The position numbers and the translations under genes were made by a program. The notes under the pieces were generated by a model, which searched no databases, had not been told where the DNA came from, and saw nothing but the letters and a program-made list of their open reading frames with translations. From the NCBI GenBank assembly GCA_964568805.1, contig CAZMRW010000036.1:1-36707 (forward strand): a DNA stretch of 36,707 nt. Reading direction: 5' to 3'. Positions 9,251 through 18,837 of this stretch are shown here, in pieces; position 1 is the stretch's first letter; each line of letters opens with the position of its first letter. This DNA comes from CAZMRW01 sp964568805 (lineage in GTDB: Bacteria > Pseudomonadota > Gammaproteobacteria > Methylococcales > Methylomonadaceae).

Positions 9251-10057
9251 TCAGACAACCTGATCAAGATTGGAGATGCTCTGCTCTTGAATCAAAGTCG
9301 TTTGCCACACCGTTTTTATCGCTGGAGGATAAAACCACATCTGATAGATGCTGACCAGTATTTGAAAGCCCATCGAAATTCCCATCAACGCGCCGCTGGC
9401 GACGACCACATAGGCAAATGCAGGAAAGGATTTAGTCATAAACCACGACAGGATATCCAGTAACATTGCCGCAAATGGAATCACCACAGCAACTCTTTTG
9501 ACAAGAATATTGATTTCGCAGAGTAAAAATATTTTGCCGATAAAATACAGAATAAAAGCGATGCCGAACACGTGTATATGCGACACCCGGATTAAATGAG
9601 GCAGCGTTGCGCCGCCGGCTTGTGCGACCTCGGCGACGCCAGAATAATGAGTCAGGTCGGGCAACGACGGATTAACTGCCGGTGAATGGCAAACGATGCA
9701 ATCACGGTTCAGGATCGGCGCAATACGATCGTAATAGTCCGTTTCCGAGGCACCGGTTTGTATCCATTTTAAAATGACATCCTTATCGCTTTTAAATTTC
9801 AGATTGGCCGCCATGGCGCCATTGATGGCTGATCCCAGCCGGGACTGGTCAGGCGCTCCGTGATAATTGATCATCACATCGTCTATGGATAAGCCGGCCT
9901 TGCCGTCGCGGCTCTGATGCGTGTAATAAACATTGGCCAGTGCAACGAGGTAGCCGATTCCGAGGGTCAGCAGAAAACAGGTATTCAAAATTTTTTCACT
10001 GACGGAAAGATTTGAAAATCGTTTATATGAACCGAAATGTAAGGTTAATTCGTTCAT
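9251..10057 (-). CDS. Inner-membrane monohaem cytochrome-like protein
   Basis: 268 aa. One membrane helix near 25-45 is followed by a periplasmic domain with a single c-type haem site, CIVCH at 120-124 (DRDC-like context ILNRDC), then about four helices in the C-terminal half starting at HIHVFGIAFILYFIGKIFLL (about 160-180). The histidines there (HLIRVSHIHVFG) could be haem or quinone-site ligands, but that is inference. It ends the minus-strand cluster, 59 bp downstream of the beta-barrel gene, and is probably the inner-membrane partner of the six-haem cytochrome. I do not recognise a named family. Confidence 0.8.
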   Translation of the reverse strand: MNELTLHFGSYKRFSNLSVSEKILNTCFLLTLGIGYLVALANVYYTHQSRDGKAGLSIDDVMINYHGAPDQSRLGSAINGAMAANLKFKSDKDVILKWIQTGASETDYYDRIAPILNRDCIVCHSPAVNPSLPDLTHYSGVAEVAQAGGATLPHLIRVSHIHVFGIAFILYFIGKIFLLCEINILVKRVAVVIPFAAMLLDILSWFMTKSFPAFAYVVVASGALMGISMGFQILVSIYQMWFYPPAIKTVWQTTLIQEQSISNLDQVV

Positions 10058-10116
10058 GATCGTGTCCTCTGTTGATGATTTTGAGGTAGCAAGGGAAGCC
10101 TGAATCTCTTATTGGG

Positions 10117-11634
10117 TCAGAATTTATACATCCACTCGGTGCGTAATCCGTAAGAAAGCTCCTCACCCTCCCGGCCGGCGACGAAGGAATCCAGGCGCAG
10201 AACATGGTGTTTGCCGAAACTGCGTTGATAACGGACGCCAAAACCCAGCGCACCTTCATCTGTGCCGTGTTGTGTGCTCGTGCGGGCGCCGGCCTCGAAG
10301 ATCAATTGGCTATCGATGCCATCGAGAAAGAGTTGATAACCGATTGCGGTGCCGATGGTGTTGTCGATCGGCTGCCCGAGAGGGACCCCGTAACGGCCCA
10401 TTCCAACCGGACCATACAGGATGCCCAAGTTGGCAACCGGTGAACCTTGGTCCGGGCTGCGCGCGGCCGAGGTGAACCGGCCAATGTTATAAAAGGTGTT
10501 GAAATAGAGGACGTTGTCAGAACCTGGCAGCGCCCCGGACAGTTGGGATAATAACAGCACGCCGCTGCCGACGGTTTGCGATTGGCGGTGCACAGGAAGG
10601 GAGGCATTGACCCTGAACGTGCTGTTCAGCCAGCCCAGACGCTGGGTCGAGGCGGCGCCCAGATACCAGGCATTTTGATCGCGTTCGCCGCCGGCATGGA
10701 GGAGGTCCAGGGCAAGAGTACTGTTCCATGCGGTATCGGCTTCCGATAATAAGCCGAAGAGATTCGCCGAGTGGTTATCGTACTGGAAAGGAATGTCATT
10801 ATTGCCGCGATTGATATGATTCCAGCCATAAATGCCGGTGAGTCGAAGGTTTGATACGCCGTCAAACACCAGGGAGTTGCGGGTGATTCCGATCATGTCG
10901 ATGTTGTCGTTCAACAGCATGCCATCCTGGACAAGCAATTGCTGGCGGCCAATCGAAAACCCTATGTCATAGGCATGCGAGTCGGACGGATCCAGTCCGG
11001 GAAACAGTTCTCCCAATTCGCCTTCAAAATACAGCTGGGTCAGTCTGGCATTAAAGTCCTCCCGCCAGCCATCGGTGCGATCGGGTTCAAAATTGTAGCC
11101 GGTAAAGCCCCCCGACTGGCCGTCGAGCGGCCGCATCGAAAAGAGCAGGCGTTCGGTACCCGAAAGATTGAAGTTGCCGTGCAAATCGAGCCGGTTGGCC
11201 CATTCGACGGTATTTTGATCGCCATTGTCGAAACTCTGAAAGGCGCTGCGGAAGGTCCCGAATAACAAAAACCAGGGCTGCAGCATTTGGCCCGTCGGCG
11301 TTTTAATGCCGGGACGGATCGGCCCGTTGCCAAGAAAGGGATCTCCAATCTCGAATAGCGGACGCAATCGTTCGACCGGATCGACCGGATAGCGCAAATC
11401 TTCACTGGACAGGCGATAGCTGTTTTCATCCGTTTCCGTCAGTTGGGTATTTTGGTAGAAATCAACTGATTGACGTCCTTCCGGCACGGCCGGTTTCTGA
11501 ACGTTTTTTTGATCAGGAGGTACGACCGATGGCGTGCTATTCTCCGCTGATGCCCGAGCGCTCATCAGGATTAGCGCCGCAGCAAGCAGGGCGCTCAAAC
11601 GCCGGCTCGTCTGAATGCTAGTGAATGTCAACAT
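10117..11634 (-). CDS. Outer-membrane beta-barrel protein
   Basis: 505 aa with a signal peptide ending near ASA-ENS (residue 30). A proline-rich linker follows, then about 400 residues of alternating polar/hydrophobic strands with many aromatic residues at strand ends. The protein ends in WMYKF, the terminal phenylalanine recognised by the BAM machinery. No cysteine or haem motif is seen. It overlaps the end of the six-haem cytochrome gene by 17 bp, implying coupled translation, so it is probably the porin part of a porin-cytochrome conduit. It could also be an unrelated transporter barrel. Confidence 0.82.
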   Translation of the reverse strand: MLTFTSIQTSRRLSALLAAALILMSARASAENSTPSVVPPDQKNVQKPAVPEGRQSVDFYQNTQLTETDENSYRLSSEDLRYPVDPVERLRPLFEIGDPFLGNGPIRPGIKTPTGQMLQPWFLLFGTFRSAFQSFDNGDQNTVEWANRLDLHGNFNLSGTERLLFSMRPLDGQSGGFTGYNFEPDRTDGWREDFNARLTQLYFEGELGELFPGLDPSDSHAYDIGFSIGRQQLLVQDGMLLNDNIDMIGITRNSLVFDGVSNLRLTGIYGWNHINRGNNDIPFQYDNHSANLFGLLSEADTAWNSTLALDLLHAGGERDQNAWYLGAASTQRLGWLNSTFRVNASLPVHRQSQTVGSGVLLLSQLSGALPGSDNVLYFNTFYNIGRFTSAARSPDQGSPVANLGILYGPVGMGRYGVPLGQPIDNTIGTAIGYQLFLDGIDSQLIFEAGARTSTQHGTDEGALGFGVRYQRSFGKHHVLRLDSFVAGREGEELSYGLRTEWMYKF

Positions 11635-13726
11635 GTTGTTCCCACAGCACGCGGTAAAGGTCTACCAATTTATTTCCGAGCTCGCGCGCACTGAGTCCGT
11701 ACTCGAAACCGGCACCGGAAATCGCCTGGATCAGATGAGGGGGCAACTGTCCCGCGACCAGTTTGACGTTCAGACGATAAGGCTTGCGGCCGGTCAGCCG
11801 TTCGGGATCGATGCGATAATGTGCCTTGCGGTTGCCCAGTGCTTCGATGCTTTTCTTTTGCAGACGCAGATCACGAATGCCCCCAAGCAGCAGGGACGGC
11901 GTATCCGACGGGCGCATGAAAATCAGCGGATTAAAGGAATAGTTGGCCGGTATCACCTGTTCGCGTTCGCCGCCGTAAACGGTGCGAGCCAGAATAGGTG
12001 AGCGCAGATTGAACAGTTGTTCGTCTCTCGGCAGAGCCCCATTGTGCACGTACAGGGAGTGGACATCACGCACATCGCCGTTGGGGTCCAGATCGCCGGA
12101 ACGGAACATGACGGTCCCGTCGGCATCGGTCACCGAAACCTGCAGGAACACATTGCGCTCGGCAATCAGGCCCGAGGGAACACTGTGGCCGTCGGTCAGG
12201 TTCCTGACTTCGATATCAAACTTGAGCCCTTTTTCTTTTTCCAGAATGTTAATCCGGCCGAGGCCGTAGCCGTTACGCATCAGGGTCGTGCTTAGCTCAC
12301 GGTTCTCGGCCAGCAGCGCCAGTTGCTGATCGATAATTTCGCGGGCGGCTTTCCGTTCTTCAGGATCGGCCCAAATACCCGGAAATTTTGCGTTCGGCGG
12401 CACGCTGTTTTCAAAGGCTTCGGTTCCCCAGCCGGCGTCAACGTCAAAACTCAGCCATTCCTCCGGCTTGGCAAATTCCTGGGCCTCCGGGTTGATCGGA
12501 AAGATGCCGGGATGCACCACCGAACTGTCAGGGCCTGGAAACATATGATTGGTCCGCCTGGCGGGGCGGGTTGGCTTTCCCCGGACAATCGCTGCCGGAG
12601 CCGGCGGGTATTCCGACGCAATCCCCGGCGTCGGCCCCATATGGCAGCCTTGGCAGGTGACGCCTTTTTGAGCTGCAGGAGTCTGTTTGTATTCGCTAAA
12701 CAGATCCTCAAAGCGAATCCCGTTCACAAGGCGCACGTCGTGGCAGCGGCCGCAAAATCCGGGCTGCGATACCTGTTCCAGCAGGCGCGCCTCACGATGG
12801 GTTTTGGGCGGATTATCGGCATTGGCGGCGAGTACGCGGTTCAGTTCATCGCCTGTCCGGGGGCCGTAAACTGGGCTTCGAATGTCACCTGGTTCTAGCG
12901 GAAAACGTCCGGTGATTTTGCCATAAGCTTCCGGGACGCGATGACAAACGACGCACGTGATGCCCTCCAATGCCACTTTTCCGCGCTGGCTGTTGGCTGT
13001 CAGAATCGGTTCGCCGGTAAACATGCCCACTTGGGTATGGCAGCGTTCGCAGAAATCCCCCAGCGTTCCCTTGGTCAATTTCACCAAAGTCGCCTGATAG
13101 GCCAGGAAGGTTGGGCTGATCTGAGCGAAGGCATGACGCGAAACAGACCACTCGCGGTAGATTTGCAGGTGGCATCCGCCGCACTCCTGGGCTGACGGAA
13201 ATTCAGACTTTGCAAACAGCTCCTGATGGGCCTGATCGCCGGATTGAGTCGGCCTGTTGCCGCTCCTCTTCCGGTCGGTATCGGACAAATTGTTTTTGGG
13301 CGCAAACGCTGATCGGATGAAGTTAACCAGCTGCCAGATGTCTTCCTTGCTCAGGGAATTTTTGAAGCCGGGCATCGGCGGCCTGCCGGTTCTGATTTTT
13401 GTGTAAATGGCGCCGTCCGGCTGTCCCAAAAAGTCTGCGCTGGTCAGGTTTGCTGCCTTTTTATCAAGAAATGCGGCAATCGGCCCGTCTCCTTTGCCGG
13501 TTTCGCCGTGGCACTGCGAACATTCCCGAAGATACAAAGTTTTTGCTTCGGCCAATGAGGACGCATCCGGCGTCAGCGGGTTGCCGATTGCAGCAAGCCG
13601 TGGTGAAACCCGCCACGGTTTTGAATGCGCAGGTTCTGCCGCCGCAGGATTCGGAATCAGGTTTAAACCGGCCAGCAATACCATGGCAGCGGCCATTGGG
13701 TTCGAATGGGTTAATTTGTATCTCAT
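11618..13726 (-). CDS. Six-haem periplasmic c-type cytochrome
   Basis: 702 aa with a signal peptide to about residue 30 (AAA-EPA). A class I monohaem domain carries CSQCH at 69-73 and a distal methionine in PPMPGF near 118. A second region has five CXXCH sites: 182-186, 226-230, 258-262, 325-329 and 358-362, spaced as in multihaem (cytochrome c554/ExtKL-like) proteins. The last 330 residues carry no haem and contain NLTDGHSVPSG and DLDPNGDVRD, blocks I associate with multihaem cytochromes of metal-reducing bacteria. Fusion of a monohaem domain to a pentahaem domain is notable. First gene of the cluster; a perfect CRP-type site lies 174 bp upstream. Confidence 0.9.
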   Translation of the reverse strand: MRYKLTHSNPMAAAMVLLAGLNLIPNPAAAEPAHSKPWRVSPRLAAIGNPLTPDASSLAEAKTLYLRECSQCHGETGKGDGPIAAFLDKKAANLTSADFLGQPDGAIYTKIRTGRPPMPGFKNSLSKEDIWQLVNFIRSAFAPKNNLSDTDRKRSGNRPTQSGDQAHQELFAKSEFPSAQECGGCHLQIYREWSVSRHAFAQISPTFLAYQATLVKLTKGTLGDFCERCHTQVGMFTGEPILTANSQRGKVALEGITCVVCHRVPEAYGKITGRFPLEPGDIRSPVYGPRTGDELNRVLAANADNPPKTHREARLLEQVSQPGFCGRCHDVRLVNGIRFEDLFSEYKQTPAAQKGVTCQGCHMGPTPGIASEYPPAPAAIVRGKPTRPARRTNHMFPGPDSSVVHPGIFPINPEAQEFAKPEEWLSFDVDAGWGTEAFENSVPPNAKFPGIWADPEERKAAREIIDQQLALLAENRELSTTLMRNGYGLGRINILEKEKGLKFDIEVRNLTDGHSVPSGLIAERNVFLQVSVTDADGTVMFRSGDLDPNGDVRDVHSLYVHNGALPRDEQLFNLRSPILARTVYGGEREQVIPANYSFNPLIFMRPSDTPSLLLGGIRDLRLQKKSIEALGNRKAHYRIDPERLTGRKPYRLNVKLVAGQLPPHLIQAISGAGFEYGLSARELGNKLVDLYRVLWEQHVDIH

Positions 13727-14130
13727 TTTATAAACGAAACGGTAAGCAATGCAGGGACTGTTGCGGAATCAGAATAGGACCGAAGAGCGATGGATTCTAT
13801 GAACTTGTGCATTTGTTAGCAGTGACATATTCACATCGTCAGAAGACATCGATTCTTTATGCTGCGATTTGTGGAAACGCTGGCCGATTACCAGGCACTT
13901 GTGATCGATTTCACAGGTTTTCAGCATATTTTTTCACAGATATTTAGCGAACACGTCGATACCCTAAAGCCAGTCAATAGTTAGCCACTGATTTTCTTCA
14001 CTGGCTGACCATTGGTTCATACTGGCCGGGTTTTGATTAAAGCCGCACATAAGCCCGGTCAATTTTACTGCGTTAAGCTCTCAAGCAACGATTACAGGGC
14101 ATCAACGTTCACTAAACCAAGGAGACTACT
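13727..14130. other. 404-bp divergent intergenic region
   Basis: Shared upstream region of the cytochrome cluster (minus) and the haloperoxidase gene (plus). It holds the CRP-type palindrome listed separately and a weaker half-site pair (AGTGA, 5 bp, TCACA at 13821-13835). AAGGAG before 14131 is the haloperoxidase ribosome-binding site. No gene is seen. Confidence 0.6.
13900..13915. promoter_or_regulatory. CRP-type operator, perfect consensus core
   Basis: TGTGATCGATTTCACA matches the E. coli CRP core TGTGA-N6-TCACA without mismatch. It lies 174 bp upstream of the cytochrome start and 215 bp upstream of the haloperoxidase start. The Crp/Fnr regulator encoded at 18838 has SREMINKIMKEL where CRP has SRETVGRILKML, so it keeps the Arg-Glu pair that reads the GTGA half-site and is a plausible ligand. 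Confidence 0.65.
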
Positions 14131-15468
14131 ATGATAGATTCTGTTCTGCACTGGAACCGGGTATCGCTGGATGCCGTTAAAAGGGATTTTTCAGCAACCG
14201 ATCCGTCGCTTAAGCCCGAACAGGGCGGTCCGACGCGTACCTCGCGAGCGCTCGCCATCGTGCATCTGGCGATGTATGACGCTTATGTAGGGATTAAGGG
14301 CGGCCCCAAATATTTAACCTATGCACCGCCCGAAAATCCTGGAACGACCGATACACAAGCGGCTCAGGCCGCAGTTGCTGCATCAGCCTGCCTCACACTG
14401 ATCACGCTCTATCCGCGGCAACGGGAATTTTTTCTTGAAGAGCATGAAAAGTTTGTTGCCGCGATACCCGACAGCGACCCTAAAATTGCCAAAGGCCTGG
14501 CCTGGGGGACGCTAGTAGCAGAAAAAATGCTTGCTTCGCGCGAGCATGATAGGGCATCCTCGGCGTCGGATACATTTTATGCGCCTAGTTCCGAGCCCGG
14601 TCGCCATCGGGTCGATCCGCTCAATCCGGGACAAGGCTTCCTGGGGCCGTTGTGGGGCAAGGTCAAACCCTTTGGAATCTCGGATCTGACGAACAAGGTG
14701 CCTGGACTTGATCCGCCGGCGATGAATTCACAACAATACGCCGATGACTACAATCAGGTGTTGCAAAAGGGGCGTGATCAGGGCGGTACGCGCACTACGG
14801 ATGAAACCACAATCGGCCTATTCTGGGCCTATGACGGCGCCTTCAATATCGGTGTCCCGCCGCGTTTGTACAATCAGGCCGTAAGGGCTATCGCGATGAA
14901 GCAGGGCACTGGCGAGGCCCAGAATGCCCGGTTATTCGCGATGGTTAATGTCGCCATGGCCGATGCCGGCATCCAGGCCTGGTACGAGAAGTACAAATAC
15001 AATATTTGGCGCCCTGTGGTCGGAATTCGGGAAGCCGATACGGGATGGGGACCAACTGGAAAGGGAGATAACAACACCGGAACCGCGGGCGATCCATACT
15101 GGAGGCCACTGGGTTCTCCACCTACCAATCAACCCGATCGGACTCCTTTTACGCCCAACTTCCCCGCCTATCCGTCCGGGCATGCCACATTCGGTACAGC
15201 CGCGCTCCGCGTGGCTGCTCTTGAGCTTGGCCTCCCCGATAACTTCGAGTTCAATCTTGTCTCCGATGAGCTGGACGGAATGGCGGTAGGGGCAACCGGG
15301 GTACGGCCTCGCCACAATCGTAATCTTACAATTGCCAGCGCCATAGAAGAGAACATCCTGAGCCGAGTCTTCCTTGGCGTTCATTGGCAGTTTGACGGGC
15401 GTGAAGGAGCACAGAATGGAAGTGCGATCGCAACGTTAATAAAGAACAACTTTCCGTTGATGGCCTAA
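14131..15468 (+). CDS. Vanadium-dependent haloperoxidase family protein
   Basis: 445 aa. The vanadate/phosphate site of the haloperoxidase-PAP2 superfamily is complete: K287 and R294 (KYKYNIWRP), S349-G350-H351 (YPSGHATFG), R412 and H418 (SRVFLGVHW). The K-to-R (7) and R-to-H (6) spacings match fungal vanadium chloroperoxidase. Such enzymes oxidise halides with H2O2, but some superfamily members are phosphatases, so the activity is predicted only. No signal peptide is seen. AAGGAG stands 8 nt before the ATG. A haem peroxidase gene follows about 210 bp downstream, suggesting a shared oxidative role. Confidence 0.9.
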   Translation: MIDSVLHWNRVSLDAVKRDFSATDPSLKPEQGGPTRTSRALAIVHLAMYDAYVGIKGGPKYLTYAPPENPGTTDTQAAQAAVAASACLTLITLYPRQREFFLEEHEKFVAAIPDSDPKIAKGLAWGTLVAEKMLASREHDRASSASDTFYAPSSEPGRHRVDPLNPGQGFLGPLWGKVKPFGISDLTNKVPGLDPPAMNSQQYADDYNQVLQKGRDQGGTRTTDETTIGLFWAYDGAFNIGVPPRLYNQAVRAIAMKQGTGEAQNARLFAMVNVAMADAGIQAWYEKYKYNIWRPVVGIREADTGWGPTGKGDNNTGTAGDPYWRPLGSPPTNQPDRTPFTPNFPAYPSGHATFGTAALRVAALELGLPDNFEFNLVSDELDGMAVGATGVRPRHNRNLTIASAIEENILSRVFLGVHWQFDGREGAQNGSAIATLIKNNFPLMA

Positions 15469-15677
15469 CAATTGATACAAGGCAACTGAAGAGTATCAGG
15501 AAAATTTCCGATATTTCATGAATAGCTGGATATAAGTTGGCCATGGCTACCCGATAAATTAGCAAAGAGCGAAACATTATTGGGAACGTTTATTGATCTT
15601 CTCGAATATAACCGATGATTCTTATGCTGCTCAAAGAATCGTCTTAACTTTAATGAGTACATGTGAGGAATATGACC

Positions 15678-17347
15678 ATGTCAAAACGCCATAACAGAGA
15701 TACGTTTTTCATTGCGGCAAAGGGGGTGCTTCGCGGTATTGTAAATCGACTAGCGACCCCCAGCGAATGCGAACGCGCTTTTCGCTTTTCCGAAATTGTG
15801 ATCGGAACCAGTGCCGACCCATCGGACGAATTGCTGGAAGCGCTTGCGAATATCATGACCCAAAACGGGTCTGATATTGATAGCCATATCCCAGCCGGTT
15901 TCACTTACCTCGGACAATTTGTAGACCACGATTTGACGCGCGATCGTACGGATGTTCCTTTTGGCGCGCCAGTTCTGGATCCCGGCCAACTCACACAGGC
16001 GCGAAGCCCTGCGCTGGATCTGGATTCGGTTTATGGGATGGGCCCGTCAATCGAGCCGGTTTTCTACGAGTCTGATGGCATTCATTTAAAAACCGGCACG
16101 ACTCAAGCGTCTGGCCCGGCTAGTTTAGACATCGCAAAACAATCACTCCCCGAATTCGATTTGCCTCGTTGGGGGCCGCTGCCGCCAAACCTGATGAGGT
16201 TCGAATGGCCCTGATTCCCGACCCGAGAAATGATGAAAACCTTGCCGTTGGTCAGACTCATCTTGCATTTATCCGGTTTCATAATCGTGTTTGCGATCTT
16301 TTGAGTGCTTCGGGCATACCTGATTACATGCTTTTCGATCGCGCGAGCGAGTTGGTCGTCAAGCATTATCAGTGGATGCTTAAAACCGACTTTTTGCCAC
16401 GGATCCTTGACCCGGCAGTGGTGGATGACGTGTTCAAATATGGCCGTAAAATTTTTGAAGTTGATGCAGACGGGTTTCCAACGATGCCGATCGAATTCTC
16501 CGTGGCTGCTTATCGGCTTGGACATTCGATGATTCGTGATAAATACAATTGGAACGCAGTATTTGGAACCGAAGGACTCATCGGTGATCTGGGAACCCTG
16601 GATAATTTGTTCAGATTCTCAGGAACCAGCGGTAATTTATCACCGGGAACCAACTTTAATAATCCTCTGGAAGGCAATTTTGAACATCTTCCCACCAACT
16701 GGATTGCGGACTGGACACGCCTTTATGATTTTGTTCAGGACGGTACGCCGGAACTGGCGCCGGAACATGGACTGAACTTTGCTCGCCCATTGGATATACG
16801 GCTGACCAATCCCTTGAAAAATCTTCCGCTGGGTACATTCGGCTCAAGAAGCTGTCCAGGTATTGTCCCGTCGAATCAATTGAATCTGGCATTTCGGAAT
16901 CTCGTCAGGGGAAGGATGGTTGGGCTGGCAAGCGGGCAGGAAGTCGCCGCTTACATTGCCGCAAAAATTCCCGGCACTGCTGTTTTGTCGAAGGAACAAA
17001 TTCTGGGAGACGATCTTGATTCGTTATCGGACAGCCTAAAGGACGAACTCGCCGAAGCAACACCGCTCTGGTTTTACATCCTTAGAGAAGCGTCATTGAA
17101 CACGGCGGGTATTCCAGGTTCGGGACGGCTGGGTGCCGTAGGAAGCCGGATCGTCGCAGAAACGTTTCACCGGGCGATGGAAGGCAGTCGAATTTCCATT
17201 ATCCGCGATCAGGGTTTTATACCATCTCTTGGCGCAGTGCCCGGGATTTTTAGGATGACCGATCTGCTCAAGGTCGCTTACGACGCAGCGAAGGGCGAAC
17301 TGAGACCTCTTTCGCCAGATGCCCCGCGTCCGGTATCTGCTAACTAA
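15678..17347 (+). pseudogene. Animal-type haem peroxidase, frameshifted
   Basis: Two adjacent frames together encode one peroxidase-cyclooxygenase superfamily protein of about 555 aa. The first part (15678-16214) holds the distal histidine in GQFVDHDLT (H84). The second part (open from about 16169) carries IPDPRNDENL and, at the proximal haem histidine, AYRLGHSMIR. The frames meet in the G5 run at 16171-16175. One more G would restore DLPRWGAAAAKPDEV and the whole gene. It is either a true slippage mutation or a sequencing error. The ATG at 15678 is favoured because GAGGA lies 8 nt upstream. If intact it would be a haem peroxidase using H2O2, next to the vanadium enzyme. Confidence 0.88.
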
Positions 17348-17375
17348 ATATCAGTTTGATTTTGTAGTTCCGAAT

Positions 17376-17406
17376 GACCGGCTAAAAACAATGCTTTTGG
17401 CCGGTC
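17376..17406. terminator. Hairpin after the peroxidase gene
   Basis: GACCGGC pairs with GCCGGTC, extended by AAAA/TTTT inside the loop, 29 bp after the peroxidase stop. No T run follows, so it is at most a weak intrinsic terminator. Confidence 0.4.
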
Positions 17407-17466
17407 GCACAGTCTCACCTTAACGGTTAGAAAATATGTTTAACGCTTAACATAAAGGGGAACAAA

Positions 17467-18108
17467 ATGTTTTTATTTAAAATCTCAGTCGCATGGTTTT
17501 TTATAGCCTGCGCTGCATTAATCAGTGGCTGCGGGGTTTCGGCTTTGACTCATAGAGAATCCAATCCGGTTGTCAAGGACGATTCAATTAGTTTAGGCAT
17601 AATAGGAAAAGATTATTCAAAAGACTTTACCACGTTCTCCACGACGGCAAGCCGGCGAATCGTTGTGGTCATGCAAAATAAAAAGTTTACCGAAATCTGT
17701 TCAGAACCACCGCCTGATGTAGGTGAAGCCTTTGCTGCAGCGGTGGCCGATGCCATTAATCTCAAAGTGCCTGTAGAAGGTGTGCCGCTTGAATTATCGA
17801 ATCAGTATGCTCGCGCCGTATCGACCCAAATCGCGTCATTAATCAATCGCACTCAGGGATTACAACTTTACCGAGATTCGATGCACAATCTTTGCATCGA
17901 CAGATTGAATGAGTGGGTGAATGGTACAGATAAAGGCCCCGATTCTTACAACTCACTCAGAAAACATTACTTTGATCAATCTGTGGCACTGATCAGAGAT
18001 GAACTTCCGTATATCAAAAAAATAGATGATGTCAAATTTGGTGAAAATCCTGAAATTGATAAAGTTGTTCAATCCACGGTTGATATTTTAAAAGCAGTTA
18101 AACCCTAG
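17467..18108 (+). CDS. Lipoprotein of unknown function
   Basis: 213 aa. The N-terminus is a lipoprotein signal: a hydrophobic core and the lipobox LISGC, with the lipidated cysteine at residue 22. The mature part is soluble and helical with two further cysteines (SEP-side C75-like position and C at HNLCIDRL). No known domain is recognised. AAGGGGAAC precedes the ATG. It stands alone, downstream of the peroxidase hairpin. Confidence 0.8.
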   Translation: MFLFKISVAWFFIACAALISGCGVSALTHRESNPVVKDDSISLGIIGKDYSKDFTTFSTTASRRIVVVMQNKKFTEICSEPPPDVGEAFAAAVADAINLKVPVEGVPLELSNQYARAVSTQIASLINRTQGLQLYRDSMHNLCIDRLNEWVNGTDKGPDSYNSLRKHYFDQSVALIRDELPYIKKIDDVKFGENPEIDKVVQSTVDILKAVKP

Positions 18109-18837
18109 TCTTCAATAGATGGTGATTTTTTAAGGCCGAGTGGGCAAGGTTAATCGCAGAATCCGGGAGGCTTGACATCCCCATGATCAGCAAAAAAGCT
18201 ATACGATGCTGAAATAGGGGCAAACATGGAAATGCGAACTACGTCATCGCCACTCAGGCCGATGCAGCAGTCTCACATTGAACCGCGCTCTTTCCAAAAT
18301 ACGTGGGGATAGGGATATTCCCGCCATTATGTCATGGTCTCTCAACTTCCCGCCTCCCCCCTGGAAGCGTCCATATAGAGCCGTCTGAGCGATCGTTCAC
18401 GCGGTATCTCTTTTTTGTCTAAAAAACAGACTCGTTATACAGGGACATGCAAGTTATAAAAATCGAAATGGTGAACCGGCGGCCTCGACCAACACGTTTA
18501 CCAAACCGGATCAGTGACTTGAAAACGAACGTCCCCTCACATTGTTCAACCATCAGTGGTTGAACAGGGCCATAGGGTGCACCGAAGAACGAGGCTAACC
18601 ATTCATTATGGAGGCGGTTTTTTTTGCCTGCATTCAATAAAGATGTGAAACTTATCGCGATGCTCTTCCGAAGTTATACCGATAAAGTTTATAATTTTTA
18701 TCAGCTATAGAGTTTGCACATCAAAATCCGGTTTTTTAAAACGTCCTCTCCCTAGCCCTCTCCAGCAGAAGAGAGAACAAAAGCGCCGAACTTTGAAGTC
18801 AGAGGTGTCTATTTACGGTATAAAATAAGGATCAACC
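18109..18837. other. 729-bp stretch without a supported gene
   Basis: No convincing gene. A 72-codon minus-strand frame (18419-18637) has no ribosome-binding site and no recognisable motif. Near 18745-18777 CTCTCCCTAGCCCTCTCC and the following GAAGAGAGA resemble the CT-rich imperfect palindromes found between genes in many proteobacteria. No clear promoter for the Crp/Fnr gene is seen. Confidence 0.5.

Noticed and set aside
18419..18637. 72-codon minus-strand frame
   Set aside because: No ribosome-binding site, no motif, in a region rich in repeat-like sequence.
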